Of a DNA stretch of 64,000 nucleotides, positions 1-9,438 are shown piece by piece. Location of the stretch: contig JAQEWB010000001.1 in the NCBI GenBank assembly GCA_027694045.1, positions 372,001 through 436,000 of the forward strand. The letters run 5' to 3'. A model generated the notes under the pieces. The model did no database searches. It had not been told where the DNA came from and worked only from the letters and a program-made list of their open reading frames with translations. The stretch is from Bacillaceae bacterium OF18-1A (GTDB lineage Bacteria; Bacillota; Bacilli; Bacillales; Bacillaceae_G). How positions within the stretch are numbered: the stretch's first letter is position 1; each line of letters opens with the position of its first letter. The position numbers and the translations under genes were made by a program.

Positions 1-49
1 CCTGAAATTATGTGTATATGATTAGTAGTATTCTAGGAAGTTGAAGAAA

Positions 50-163
50 ATGTATATTTATAATCGAGTTCTTTCTTTAACAAAAATGAATAAGCTACTA
101 GGCATCGATTCATCACTTTCAAGAAACATAAGTAATGATATAATAGGAATAGATGAAAGATAA
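50..163 (+). CDS. possible 37-codon peptide upstream of recQ
   Basis: A short open frame starts at an ATG nine bases after an AGGAAG and stops 21 bases before the recQ start. The peptide is basic and Ser/Asn rich, with no signal peptide, membrane segment or known domain. It could be a tiny gene, a leader peptide for recQ, or chance. It fills most of the first 184 bases, where nothing else was recognised. Confidence 0.2.
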   Translation: MYIYNRVLSLTKMNKLLGIDSSLSRNISNDIIGIDER

Positions 164-184
164 AGAAAAGCAGGTGACTCTTTT

Positions 185-2302
185 TTGTTTACTAAAGCAC
201 AAGAACTTTTAGCGTCTTACTTCGGTTATTCGTCATTCCGAAGAGGACAAGATGAAACAATTAAAAATGTATTAGAGGGGAAAGATACAGTTTGTATTAT
301 GCCTACGGGCGGAGGTAAGTCTATTTGTTATCAAATTCCAGCATTAGTATTTGAAGGTACGACGTTAGTTATTTCACCTTTAATTTCACTGATGAAAGAT
401 CAAGTAGACACATTAGTACAAAATGGGATTTCTGCCACGTATATTAATAGTTCTATTTCTATTACAGAAGCAAACCAGAGAATACAATTAGCGAAACAAG
501 GACATTACAAGTTGCTGTACGTTGCTCCTGAGCGCCTTGATTCGATGGAGTTTGTTGACCAGCTTATCGATATGAAAATCCCGATGATTGCAATTGATGA
601 GGCACACTGTATTTCACAGTGGGGACATGATTTCCGTCCGAGTTATTTACATATACATCGCATATTAGACTATCTTCCAGAAAAACCGCTCGTACTAGCA
701 TTAACTGCGACAGCAACACCACAAGTACGTGAGGATATTTGTAACACGCTTGGAATTAATCAAGAAAATACGATTATGACAACTTTTGAGCGTGAGAACT
801 TATCATTTTCTGTTGTTAAAGGTCAAGATCGGAATGCGTATTTAGCAGATTATATTCGTCAAAACCAAAAGGAATCTGGAATTATATATGCGGCTACTAG
901 AAAAGTAGTGGATCAGTTATATGAAGATTTAATGAAAGCAGGAGTTTCAGTATCGAAATATCATGCTGGTATGAGTGATCACGACCGGGCTGAGCAGCAA
1001 GAGCTCTTTTTACGAGATGAAGTAAGTGTCATGGTAGCGACGTCTGCATTCGGGATGGGGATTGATAAATCGAATATTCGATACGTTATCCACTATCAAC
1101 TTCCTAAAAATATGGAAAGTTACTATCAAGAAGCAGGACGTGCTGGTCGTGACGGATTAGATAGTGAATGTATATTGTTATATTCTTCTCAAGATGTGCA
1201 AGTACAACGATTTTTAATTGATCAATCTACTGGAGAATCACGTTTTTCGAATGAACTAGAAAAACTACAAAATATGACCGATTATTGTCATACAGAACAG
1301 TGTTTACAATCATTCATTTTGCAATACTTTGGAGAAGAGCCGCAAGAAGATTGTGATCGCTGTGGTAATTGTACAGATGATCGTGAAAGTATTGACGTGA
1401 CGAGAGAATCACAAATGGTACTATCTTGTATGATTAGGACGAACCAAAGATTCGGAAAGCAAATGATTGCACAAGTATTAACTGGATCGAAAAATAAGAA
1501 AGTTATTGAATTCAACTTTCATACTTTGCCTACGTATGGCCTCTTATCAAATCGTAGTGTAAAAGAAGTTAGTGAGTTTATTGAATTTCTAATTTCAGAA
1601 GAGTTAATTGCAGTAGAGCACGGTACATATCCGACACTAAAAGTAACGGAAAAAGGGAAAGAAGTATTGCTTGGTAAAGAGAATGTATTACGTAAAGAAC
1701 GCGTAGAGACAAGACAAATTGTTCAAGATCATCCTTTATTTGAAGTACTTCGTGAAGTACGCAAGGAAATTGCACAAGGAGAAGGTGTTCCTCCGTTCGT
1801 TATTTTCTCTGACCAAACATTAAAAGATATGTGTGCAAAAATGCCGCAAAATGATTCTGAACTTCTTACTGTAAAGGGAATTGGAGAACATAAATTGGTG
1901 AAGTATGGCTCTCACTTCTTACAAGCAGTTCAGCACTTTATTGAGGAAAATCCAAACTATGCAGAATCAATTAAGACAGAAGTTATAACAGAGCGTAAAA
2001 AGTCAGGGAAAGCTTCAGCAAACTCTCATTTAGAAACATATGAAATGTATAAACAAGGCATCGATTTAAGTGAAATTGCGAAAGAGCGTGGACTATCAAG
2101 ACAAACGATTGAAAACCACTTAATACGTTCTTTTGAAGATGGTATGGAAGTGGATTGGCAAAGCTTCGTTCCAGTAGAGTATGAACCTCTTATTGAAACT
2201 GCTGTGCAAAATGCAGATGGTGGTTTGAAGTCTATTAAAGAACAGCTACCAAATGAAGTGAGTTACTTTATGATTCGTGCGTATTTACAAATAAGAAAGT
2301 AG
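185..2302 (+). CDS. recQ: ATP-dependent DNA helicase RecQ
   Basis: This is a superfamily 2 3'-5' DNA helicase for recombination repair and stalled forks. Walker A (TGGGKS) is at residues 41-46, DEAH at 138-141, and motif VI (QEAGRAGRDG) near 320. Four cysteines around 370-400 (CHTEQC, CDRCGNC) form the RecQ zinc site, an HRDC domain lies at about 515-590, and the C terminus carries a helix-turn-helix segment (about 620-665). The 705 residues match long Firmicute RecQ proteins. The start is TTG, eight bases after AGGTGA; no better ATG is nearby. B. cereus-group genomes often carry more than one recQ, so which paralogue this is cannot be told from sequence alone. Confidence 0.95.
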   Translation: MFTKAQELLASYFGYSSFRRGQDETIKNVLEGKDTVCIMPTGGGKSICYQIPALVFEGTTLVISPLISLMKDQVDTLVQNGISATYINSSISITEANQRIQLAKQGHYKLLYVAPERLDSMEFVDQLIDMKIPMIAIDEAHCISQWGHDFRPSYLHIHRILDYLPEKPLVLALTATATPQVREDICNTLGINQENTIMTTFERENLSFSVVKGQDRNAYLADYIRQNQKESGIIYAATRKVVDQLYEDLMKAGVSVSKYHAGMSDHDRAEQQELFLRDEVSVMVATSAFGMGIDKSNIRYVIHYQLPKNMESYYQEAGRAGRDGLDSECILLYSSQDVQVQRFLIDQSTGESRFSNELEKLQNMTDYCHTEQCLQSFILQYFGEEPQEDCDRCGNCTDDRESIDVTRESQMVLSCMIRTNQRFGKQMIAQVLTGSKNKKVIEFNFHTLPTYGLLSNRSVKEVSEFIEFLISEELIAVEHGTYPTLKVTEKGKEVLLGKENVLRKERVETRQIVQDHPLFEVLREVRKEIAQGEGVPPFVIFSDQTLKDMCAKMPQNDSELLTVKGIGEHKLVKYGSHFLQAVQHFIEENPNYAESIKTEVITERKKSGKASANSHLETYEMYKQGIDLSEIAKERGLSRQTIENHLIRSFEDGMEVDWQSFVPVEYEPLIETAVQNADGGLKSIKEQLPNEVSYFMIRAYLQIRK

Positions 2303-2327
2303 AGACATATAAAGGGGATAAAGGGAT

Positions 2328-2717
2328 ATGTATTATGTATTTGTTTATGGTACGTTAAGAAAAGAACAAACGAATGCACATTATATGGAAGGTGCATTAT
2401 GCATAACAGATACAGCTTGGACTTCCGGAAAATTATTTGACACAAATGAAGGATATCCTGCGATGATCTGTTCAAACGAAGGAAAAGTATATGGGGAAGT
2501 TTATGAAGTAAATGATGATGTTTTACATAAATTAGATGAACTCGAAGAATATACAGGTAATGCGGAGACTGATTTATATGATCGAATAAAGCAAACAGTA
2601 TATACAGCTGATAATGAAATACAAGCGTATGTGTATATTGCCCAAGATAAAAAGATGTTAAAGGTATTTATTGATTCAGGGGACTGGCTTGTGTATCAAA
2701 AAGCACAGTCAAAGTAA
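2328..2717 (+). CDS. gamma-glutamylcyclotransferase-like (AIG2/GGCT fold) protein
   Basis: The N terminus VFVYGTLRK (residues 4-12) is the substrate-binding loop of the GGCT/AIG2 fold, and LDELEEY (69-75) matches the segment carrying the catalytic glutamate. These enzymes release 5-oxoproline from gamma-glutamyl amino acids or amines. The bacterial YtfP/YkqA-type members, which this 129-residue protein resembles, mostly lack a proven substrate. It starts 26 bases after the recQ stop behind AAAGGGGAT and is probably co-transcribed. A terminator follows. Confidence 0.85.
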   Translation: MYYVFVYGTLRKEQTNAHYMEGALCITDTAWTSGKLFDTNEGYPAMICSNEGKVYGEVYEVNDDVLHKLDELEEYTGNAETDLYDRIKQTVYTADNEIQAYVYIAQDKKMLKVFIDSGDWLVYQKAQSK

Positions 2718-2731
2718 TATGGAAAACTGGA

Positions 2732-2765
2732 AAGCAGATAATGGAATAGTTCATTATCTGCTTTT
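2732..2765 (+). terminator. rho-independent terminator
   Basis: A 13-bp perfect stem (2732-2744 with 2753-2765) with an 8-base loop runs into a T-rich stretch. It ends the recQ-GGCT transcription unit. Confidence 0.85.
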
Positions 2766-2907
2766 TATTGTATTTTCAATTAAATATCTTGTTAATAGGG
2801 AGGAGAATATTTTTAATTTTTAACTATTTTGATATTATGATGAAGTAGGTAACAAAAATTTAGTTGTTAACCTATAGTAAAAGAACTATTATAGGAGGAA
2901 AAGAGAA

Positions 2908-3651
2908 ATGAATGAATGGAATGTGAAAGAATTTTATAAAAAGCAATTTGAATTATTCGGTTATGATATACATAAAGAAAATTGGCTACAGGAAGTTGCT
3001 AAGGAAGTACAAGAACAAGTTGGGTATTCATTTCAGACGATGTTAGAGCTTGGGGCAGGAACTGGTGGATTTGCAAGAGTGATGTCTAAGTCACATGTAA
3101 AAATGACTACTGTTGAACTTGTACCTGAGTTAGCTAGGTTCGCAAAAGAACATTCTACTAAAGACATTGCAATTCATTGCGCTGATTTTTATAAAATTAA
3201 CTTTGAAGAAAAATTTGATGTTGTTAGTTATTTAGATGGATTTGGTGTCGGAACAGATGAAGAACAATTATTTTTATTAAAACGAATTAGTAGTTGGTTG
3301 AAAGATGATGGGTGTGCCCTTATTGATATTTACCAGCCATTATATTGGAAAAAAGCAAGTGGACAAGAGATGCCGATAGATTCTGCGATGCGAAAGTATG
3401 AATATGATAGTGTAAACGAAAGAATGCTAGATCACTGGTGGGAAACAGCTTCTTCAAATGATATCGTGACACAATCTTTACGATGCTATACAGTAGATGA
3501 GATTAGTAAGTTATGTACAGAAGCTCGTTTAACGATAATTGGAATTTTTCCGGGAGGGGCATATGACTTTGAAGAGCAGAAATATAAAAGGCAAGCATCT
3601 TTAAATGAATGTTTATCATATCGTATAAAAGTAAAGAAGAGTAGGGATTAG
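2908..3651 (+). CDS. class I SAM-dependent methyltransferase
   Basis: The Rossmann-fold motif I LELGAGTGGFARV lies at about residues 46-58, followed by the acidic strand VELVPELA (motif II) and HCADFYKI (motif III). This 247-residue protein is therefore a soluble S-adenosylmethionine-dependent methyltransferase. The C-terminal half has no feature that names a substrate. It starts behind AGGAGGAAA, stands alone between two terminators, and converges with the CPBP protease gene. Confidence 0.85.
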   Translation: MNEWNVKEFYKKQFELFGYDIHKENWLQEVAKEVQEQVGYSFQTMLELGAGTGGFARVMSKSHVKMTTVELVPELARFAKEHSTKDIAIHCADFYKINFEEKFDVVSYLDGFGVGTDEEQLFLLKRISSWLKDDGCALIDIYQPLYWKKASGQEMPIDSAMRKYEYDSVNERMLDHWWETASSNDIVTQSLRCYTVDEISKLCTEARLTIIGIFPGGAYDFEEQKYKRQASLNECLSYRIKVKKSRD

Positions 3652-3677
3652 CCCCCTTACTCTTCTTTACTTTTATA
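3624..3677. terminator. bidirectional terminator inside two convergent gene ends
   Basis: A perfect 20-bp stem (3624-3643 with 3658-3677) has a 14-base loop rich in G and C. The left arm is the end of the methyltransferase gene. The right arm is mostly untranslated for that gene but overlaps the last codons of the opposite gene. It can serve transcripts from both sides. Confidence 0.8.
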
Positions 3678-4539
3678 GTGTCAATGATTGAGTGTCTTTG
3701 GCACTTAATTGTCGTTCTTTTTTTATTCTGATGGATCTCAGTACAATTCCGATTCCAATGAACAACATAGTAGCGATAACTCCGCTAACAGGGTTTAACC
3801 AAAAATCACTGTTATTGGAAAGGGTAATGATCCCAGCTATTGTTACTAGAACGGTAGGGACCGCATCTTCAATTGCGTGCATGAGAACGCATGGCCATAC
3901 TGATTTTGTAAGTCTATATATTTCAACATACATAATAGACCAAGACACCATAAGTATACAACCTGATAAAAGCATATTCAGCCTTGTAATAGATTCGAAA
4001 TATTCATTTGGTAAAAATACGAAATAGTAAGCAGTGTGCCAAAGAGCCCAAATTAAACCGGAAACAATATAAATGAACCAATCATTGAATCTCAGTTCAA
4101 TAAGTTTTGGGGTTAAATAACCACGCCATGAAAACTCTTCAAAAATATTTTTAATAAAGTTACCAATCGTAGACATGAATATGAGTGAAATTAACGAAGA
4201 TATTTCAAAGTTAGATATGTTAGCTACACCAAAAATTAGTGCTAAGCTTATTGTTATTATAGTAACGAATGGATAAATAAGTAATGATACGAAATACCAT
4301 TTGAAGTTTCCTTTTAAATTCAATTTGATACCAAAATCTTTCCAATCCTGACTAATAACTCTAAGTAAAATACTTGCGAGAAAAGGTAATATTAGCCATA
4401 AACCCATACCTAAAGAGTTTCCTTCAGGCTGATTCGTTAGAAACGAATCTAGAAATACACCAATCCAGCCACTGGCTAACACGATGAATACGAAAGTAAT
4501 TAATTGTAACTTTAGATGTTTTCTTTTCGCGGTAGTCAT
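3673..4539 (-). CDS. CPBP-family intramembrane metalloprotease
   Basis: This 288-residue, very hydrophobic protein has about eight membrane segments and the CPBP (Abi/CAAX protease) motifs: EEFSWRG at 134-140 (EExxxR), WHTAYYF with His 168, and a third histidine at MHAIED (His 221). The family cleaves substrates within the membrane; in Firmicutes some members confer bacteriocin self-immunity. The ATG follows GGAG by about 12 bases. It is a single gene, with nothing nearby to name a substrate. Confidence 0.85.
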   Translation of the reverse strand: MTTAKRKHLKLQLITFVFIVLASGWIGVFLDSFLTNQPEGNSLGMGLWLILPFLASILLRVISQDWKDFGIKLNLKGNFKWYFVSLLIYPFVTIITISLALIFGVANISNFEISSLISLIFMSTIGNFIKNIFEEFSWRGYLTPKLIELRFNDWFIYIVSGLIWALWHTAYYFVFLPNEYFESITRLNMLLSGCILMVSWSIMYVEIYRLTKSVWPCVLMHAIEDAVPTVLVTIAGIITLSNNSDFWLNPVSGVIATMLFIGIGIVLRSIRIKKERQLSAKDTQSLTL

Positions 4540-4920
4540 TTTGAATAGATTCTCCTTTATAATTATTTTTCACCTTCGAATTTTTGTGATGTGCATTAGT
4601 ATGTAAAATAAACTGGATATTTTGAGAATGAAAAAATAGCAAAACATATGTGTATATAGAATTTTGGCAAATAGCTTGAAGTTGTTTCGATGGATAGAAA
4701 ATAGGAAGTTTTATACACACCACTTTATTATATGTCTAGTTGTATGATTTAGATGTTTTATATTCGTATAATGCAAAAATAACATTTTAACTGCAAATTA
4801 GGAAGGTTAAAATTGTATTTTTTCGGAAAATTTAAATCGAAACCATTGACTTTACGAATGGATTTTTAATACAATTGTATCTCGATTGAAAAATTAGAAC
4901 GGACAGGAGGGAATCATCAA
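4540..4920. other. intergenic stretch between divergent genes
   Basis: This 381-base AT-rich gap holds the outward promoters of the CPBP gene (minus) and helD (plus). Apart from the helD promoter entered separately, no gene, repeat or strong hairpin was seen; a frame on the minus strand across 4424-4723 looks like chance. Confidence 0.5.
4846..4875 (+). promoter_or_regulatory. SigA-type promoter of helD
   Basis: TTGACT (4846-4851) and TACAAT (4870-4875) are separated by 18 bases, about 45 bases before the helD start. This is a near-consensus housekeeping promoter. Confidence 0.6.
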
Positions 4921-6996
4921 ATGAACAACATTTTTGACGAAGAGTTACAAAAAATGAGAGATATGTTAAGTACGATGGATGATCAATTAGAACAGCTTGA
5001 AAAAATTCCGGTTTATTATGGAGAGGATTTTAAAGAGCAAATCCTTGAAAGTATGAGGGAATCCAATAGACAAAATTTACGTATCGGTGTGCAAGAGCCG
5101 TATTTTGGAAGATTAGACTTTCGAGAAGAAGGTAAGGAAGAGGTTATGCCAATTTACATCGGTAAAGTAGGTGTTTCAGATAAGGATACGATGAAACCAA
5201 TTGTTATTGATTGGCGAGCACCTGTCGCAAGTATGTTTTATTCATTTACAGGTGGTGATGAATTAGCATTTTATCAATCACCAGACGGATTAGTAGAAGG
5301 TGATGTATATTTAAAGCGAAACATTTCCATTCGAAAGAGAGAACTAGAACGTGTTGTTGATACATATGTGAAAGGAAATGAAGACGTATCACATGCTGAT
5401 GATTTTCTTCTATATCGATTAGGTGAGAATAAAGATAATAAATTAAAAGATATCGTTTCGACTATACAATCGGAACAAAATGATATTATTCGTGCGGAAA
5501 GAAATTTACCATTATTAATTCAAGGGGTTGCAGGAAGCGGAAAAACAACAATCGCTTTACATCGCCTTGCTTTTTTAATTTATGAATATCGCGAACAATT
5601 AGAAGCCGAGAGAATGATTGTATTCGCTCCAAACAGTTTGTTTTTAGACTACATTTCCAGCGTACTTCCTGAATTAGGGGTAGGGAATATTAGTCAAACA
5701 ACGTTTCCAGATTGGGCGTTACGTACGTTAGAGGGTTCGGTGAAACTAAAGCAGACGGAAGAAAAATTGAAAGAAGCTTTTTCTATTAATCGCGATGAAA
5801 GTAAAGTTATGCTCGGTAAATTAAAAGGTACGCTGGAGTTTAAGTCGTTCATTGAAGAGAGAATGATTCAATTTGAACAAGAATTAGTACCGACAAGCGA
5901 TTTTGAAGCATGGGATAAAGCTGTTATTCCAGTAGAAGACATAAAGAAATGGATGCAAGTTGAATACAAACATTATCCATTGAAGAAAAGAAGAGAACGA
6001 TTAGTCGGCCGCATGAAGCGCTGGATTGAAATTGAACTTAAAAAGTATGGGGAAACAAACGAGAAAAAGTTACTAAAAAAAGAAGCAACAAAGAGATTGA
6101 ATACATATATGAAGTTTTGGCCGAAAATGAGCGCGCTGTCATTATATAGTTCAATGTTGAAGAGTAAAGAAATACTGGATATATTACCTGAAGGGCTAGT
6201 TCAAGAAACAGAAAAGTATTGCCGGAAAAAAGAAGTGTATGTAGAAGATTTACCTGCTTTAATTTACATACATCATCGTACTACAGGTATTGAAATTGGA
6301 CAGAAGTTTCATCACGTCGTTATTGATGAAGCGCAGGATTTCTCGCCATTCCAAGTGTATGTATTAAAAGAAATTACACTAGGTAACTCTTTCACTATAT
6401 TAGGTGATTTATCACAAGCGATTTATGATTATCAAGGAATTGAGGATTGGAGTGCTTTTAAGGAAGTATTCCAAGAAACAGGTTATTATGAACTGACGAG
6501 AAGTTACCGTTCAACAAAAGAAATTATTGAATTTGCGAATGAAATAATTAAGAATGCTGAAATACCAGTAGGACTGGCAACACCTGTTTTCCGTAGCGGA
6601 GAAGAAGTGAAAGTAATTCACACGGAAGATCAATTCAATGAAATTGTGAAGACGTTACAACATTTACAACATAAAGATGTGAAAACAATTGCGGTAATAG
6701 GTAGAACAGACGATGAATGCCGTGATATGTATGAGAAATTAACGAATGCAGGATTGACTGTAAATGTTATTGAAGCAGATCAAAGTAAATATGAAGGTGG
6801 TATTTCGGTAGTACCTGTTTATTTAGCAAAAGGTTTAGAATTTGACTCTGTAATTCTCACTGATGTTGATGAGGAGCATTACAAAAATACAAAACATGAT
6901 GCAAAGTTACTATATGTCGGATGTACGAGATCACTTCATGATTTATGGATTTTCCATGGCGGGGAAGCATCGCCTTTAATTAAAGGGTTAAAATAA
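4921..6996 (+). CDS. helD: UvrD/Rep-like helicase HelD (RNA polymerase recycling factor)
   Basis: HelD is a superfamily 1 ATPase that binds stalled RNA polymerase and helps release it from DNA and RNA. The N-terminal coiled coil (about 1-65) leads into the HelD hallmark YFGRLDF and YIGKVGVSDKD segments and the DWRAPVAS motif. Walker A GVAGSGKTT lies near 202-210 and Walker B VVIDEAQD near 466-473. The 691 residues are shorter than B. subtilis HelD (about 774), so this may be a compact paralogue. It starts at ATG behind ACAGGAGGGA. Confidence 0.88.
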   Translation: MNNIFDEELQKMRDMLSTMDDQLEQLEKIPVYYGEDFKEQILESMRESNRQNLRIGVQEPYFGRLDFREEGKEEVMPIYIGKVGVSDKDTMKPIVIDWRAPVASMFYSFTGGDELAFYQSPDGLVEGDVYLKRNISIRKRELERVVDTYVKGNEDVSHADDFLLYRLGENKDNKLKDIVSTIQSEQNDIIRAERNLPLLIQGVAGSGKTTIALHRLAFLIYEYREQLEAERMIVFAPNSLFLDYISSVLPELGVGNISQTTFPDWALRTLEGSVKLKQTEEKLKEAFSINRDESKVMLGKLKGTLEFKSFIEERMIQFEQELVPTSDFEAWDKAVIPVEDIKKWMQVEYKHYPLKKRRERLVGRMKRWIEIELKKYGETNEKKLLKKEATKRLNTYMKFWPKMSALSLYSSMLKSKEILDILPEGLVQETEKYCRKKEVYVEDLPALIYIHHRTTGIEIGQKFHHVVIDEAQDFSPFQVYVLKEITLGNSFTILGDLSQAIYDYQGIEDWSAFKEVFQETGYYELTRSYRSTKEIIEFANEIIKNAEIPVGLATPVFRSGEEVKVIHTEDQFNEIVKTLQHLQHKDVKTIAVIGRTDDECRDMYEKLTNAGLTVNVIEADQSKYEGGISVVPVYLAKGLEFDSVILTDVDEEHYKNTKHDAKLLYVGCTRSLHDLWIFHGGEASPLIKGLK

Positions 6997-7006
6997 ATAA
7001 AAAGTT

Positions 7007-7049
7007 CAAGAGGTTTTTCTAGTAATGAATAGAAAGACCTCTTGTTTTC
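7007..7049 (+). terminator. rho-independent terminator after helD
   Basis: A stem with arms 7007-7021 and 7030-7044, one G-U pair and an 8-base loop precedes TTTTCT. The 250 bases that follow hold no convincing gene; a startless open frame around 7070-7200 is probably decay or chance. Confidence 0.75.
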
Positions 7050-7300
7050 TATATGAAGTTATAGAAGAGAAAAAATGATTATGATTACAAAGTAATAACA
7101 AAAAGAAATTGGGAAATCGCAAAAACAACTGGAGAAATTAATGAAGAATTACTTATAAAAATAGGGATATTTTCAAAGGGAGTGAATGGTAAGATATAGA
7201 ATATTTAATATAGAGAGATTGATTTATGATAATATAACTTCTTTACGTATCTTGTTAAGTAGTTTTTTATATTTTATAAAAAGCGTTTTTTATCACATTA

Positions 7301-7348
7301 ATACTGTACGATACATAGTATAAAACACATACTGTATGACATATAGTA
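7301..7348 (+). promoter_or_regulatory. tandem operator-like repeats before padR-type gene
   Basis: Two 20-base direct repeats (7301-7320 and 7329-7348), identical at 17 of 20 positions and 28 bases apart, begin ATACTGTA and end ATAGTA. Each is itself an imperfect inverted repeat. They end 20 bases before the regulator's start. PadR-family proteins commonly repress their own genes through such sites, so these are the likely operators. Confidence 0.6.
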
Positions 7349-7367
7349 ATGGAAATGAGGTGGGTGA

Positions 7368-7718
7368 ATGATGGATACTTTATTAAATTCATTAATTACA
7401 GAGTTAAGAAGAGGGACGTTAACATTAGCTGTTTTAAGCCAATTAAGAACACCGCAGTACGGATATTCACTTGTCCAACTATTAGAGAAATCAGGAATTC
7501 TAATCGATCAAAGCACCTTATATCCGCTACTTCGCCGATTAGAAAAGCAGGAATTAGTGACGAGTAGTTGGGATAAAACGGAGAGTAGACCCCGTAAGTA
7601 TTATGTTTTGAGCGAATATGGAGTAGAGATATTTTTACAGTTGAAAAAGGAGTGGATAAAGGATTCGAAAGAACTTTATAACTTATTAAAGGAGGATGAC
7701 GAGAATGAACTTAATTGA
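7368..7718 (+). CDS. PadR-family transcriptional regulator
   Basis: This is a 116-residue winged-helix repressor. YGYSLVQLLEKSG followed by STLYPLLRRLEKQELV is the signature recognition helix and wing of PadR proteins. It starts at ATG behind GAGGTGGGTG. Its last codons overlap the next gene, a HAAS-domain membrane protein, a pairing common in Bacillus where the regulator controls the operon. The ligand is unknown. Repeats just upstream suggest autoregulation. Confidence 0.92.
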   Translation: MMDTLLNSLITELRRGTLTLAVLSQLRTPQYGYSLVQLLEKSGILIDQSTLYPLLRRLEKQELVTSSWDKTESRPRKYYVLSEYGVEIFLQLKKEWIKDSKELYNLLKEDDENELN

Positions 7719-8712
7719 AGTGTACATTCAGGAAGTTGCGAAAAGATTACCTGAGAAAAACCGTGATGATATTGTACTTGAATTACGTTCGACAATCGAG
7801 GATATGTTGCCCGATGATTATAATGAATATGATGTAAAAAGTGTTCTTACAAAATTGGGGAGTCCAGTCTCATTAGCTAACGGATATATGGATAGACCGA
7901 TGCATTTAATTGGACCACGTTATTTTGATGTATATATGACATTATTAAAAATGATTATTCCAATTGCAGCTGTTATCGCACTCATTGCAATGGTTGCAGA
8001 AAATTTTATAAGTTATACTGGTGATCAAGCAGTATTAAATGTTATTTTACAATTAATAGGTAAAGGTATTGGAGAAATTTTTGAAGTAGCCCTTCATGTA
8101 TTTTTCTGGTTAACACTTGTATTTGCTATTTTAGAAAGAACGGATAAAGACAAAAATACCGAGCCGTTGACAACAAGTTTAAAAAAATGGACGCCTGATG
8201 ATTTGAAAAATATTTCATATGTCCCGAAGAAAAAAGCAATTTCAAAGTTTGAAGTTTTTGGAGGTTTGATGTGGACGGCAGTATGGGCTACACTTTACTT
8301 TTATGCGAATCATCTTGTAGGCGTATATAATGGTACGGAAAAAGGACTTGAGTTTGTCGCACCGACGTTTAATCAAGATGTGCTACTTCAATACTGGCCA
8401 CTTGTTGTGATTATGGTTATATTTGAGGTAAGCATGTCCCTTTACAAGCTAGTACAAGGACAATGGACAAAAAGATTAGCGATTGTAAATACTATTCTTC
8501 AAGTAACAGGAACAATAGTATTCATTATAATTGTCATAAATCCACATGTATTTAACGAAGGATTTATTACGTACGTGGCAAACGTATTTACTATTTCCAC
8601 AGAGGAATTTAAAAAGTGGCTAATTGGCGGCGGAAGTTTAATTTACATGTTATCTGCTATATTAAATATATTTGATGGCTTCAAGAAAGCTAGTATTCGT
8701 ATGTGGAAATAA
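7705..8712 (+). CDS. HAAS-domain membrane protein, partner of PadR regulator
   Basis: The first 65 residues (VYIQEVAKRLPEKNRDDIVL and onwards) match the cytosolic HAAS/DUF1700-like helical domain found next to PadR genes. About six hydrophobic segments follow between residues 85 and 330. The ATG at 7705 sits ten bases after GGAGG; an in-frame ATG nine bases earlier lies too close to the same site. The gene overlaps padR by 14 bases, so the two are translated together. HAAS proteins are thought to relay membrane signals, but the role here is inference. Confidence 0.8.
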   Translation: MNLIEVYIQEVAKRLPEKNRDDIVLELRSTIEDMLPDDYNEYDVKSVLTKLGSPVSLANGYMDRPMHLIGPRYFDVYMTLLKMIIPIAAVIALIAMVAENFISYTGDQAVLNVILQLIGKGIGEIFEVALHVFFWLTLVFAILERTDKDKNTEPLTTSLKKWTPDDLKNISYVPKKKAISKFEVFGGLMWTAVWATLYFYANHLVGVYNGTEKGLEFVAPTFNQDVLLQYWPLVVIMVIFEVSMSLYKLVQGQWTKRLAIVNTILQVTGTIVFIIIVINPHVFNEGFITYVANVFTISTEEFKKWLIGGGSLIYMLSAILNIFDGFKKASIRMWK

Positions 8713-8774
8713 ATCTGAAATTTCGTTAAAATAAAATTATTCGAAAGGTAAAGTGATAGGAAAGGAAGAAAACA

Positions 8775-9287
8775 ATGATAAGGGAAGCAACGAAAAAAGA
8801 CTTAGCATATATTTTAGATATTTATAATGACGCGATACTGTATACAACAGCTGTATATGCATATACCTCTGTAACCCTTGAGAATAGAATAGATTGGTAT
8901 GAACAAAAAAAGGCTGAAGGTTACCCGATTTTCGTATACGAACTAGATAATAAAGTAGTGGGTTTTGCAACATTCGGCCCATTTAGAGCATGGCCTGCCT
9001 ATAAATATTCAGTTGAGCATTCTATATATGTTGATAAGGAATATAGAAAAAATGGAATTGGGACGTTTTTAATGAACGAATTGATTGCAACTGTAAAAGA
9101 AAGAGAATATATGACTTTAATTGCTGGAATTGATGCAGAAAATACACAAAGTATTGCCTTGCATCAAAAGTATGGATTTGTTCATGCAGGAACTATACAA
9201 AAAGCTGGTTATAAGTTTAATAAATGGCTAGATTTAGCTTTTTATCAATTGGAGCTTAATGGTCCTGAAAATCCTATTGAAGAATAG
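8775..9287 (+). CDS. GNAT acetyltransferase of the phosphinothricin/MnaT type
   Basis: The 170 residues align in outline with Bar/PAT-like N-acetyltransferases: an N-terminal IREATKKDLAYILDIYNDA, the SIYVDKEYRKNGIGTFLM acetyl-CoA loop (about 90-107), and the family end around HQKYGFVHAGTI. Members acetylate methionine sulfoximine, phosphinothricin or similar amino acids. It starts at ATG after GGAAGAA and has its own terminator. Confidence 0.85.
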   Translation: MIREATKKDLAYILDIYNDAILYTTAVYAYTSVTLENRIDWYEQKKAEGYPIFVYELDNKVVGFATFGPFRAWPAYKYSVEHSIYVDKEYRKNGIGTFLMNELIATVKEREYMTLIAGIDAENTQSIALHQKYGFVHAGTIQKAGYKFNKWLDLAFYQLELNGPENPIEE

Positions 9288-9315
9288 AAGTTTTTCGGGA
9301 AAAATATATGATTTT

Positions 9316-9349
9316 AGGTAGCACAGAGTAATTCTTGCTACCTTTTTCT
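9316..9349 (+). terminator. rho-independent terminator
   Basis: An 8-bp stem AGGTAGCA/TGCTACCT (9316-9323 with 9336-9343) is followed by TTTTTCTT, after the PAT-like acetyltransferase. Confidence 0.7.
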
Positions 9350-9438
9350 TATTGCCATAACAAACATAATCCATTAAAAAGGTTTTTTATATTCTATATT
9401 GAATTATTAGAAGGTGATATAACGATGTGAAATGAGGA

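Noticed and set aside
3692..4027. 111-codon plus-strand frame
   Set aside because: It lies antisense to the well-supported CPBP protease, lacks a ribosome binding site and has no recognisable domain.
7070..7200. Startless 44-codon frame after helD
   Set aside because: There is no start or ribosome binding site and no recognisable motif; coding character is marginal.
7349..7567. 72-codon frame starting before padR
   Set aside because: It overlaps padR in another frame; the padR frame has the winged-helix signature and the better start.
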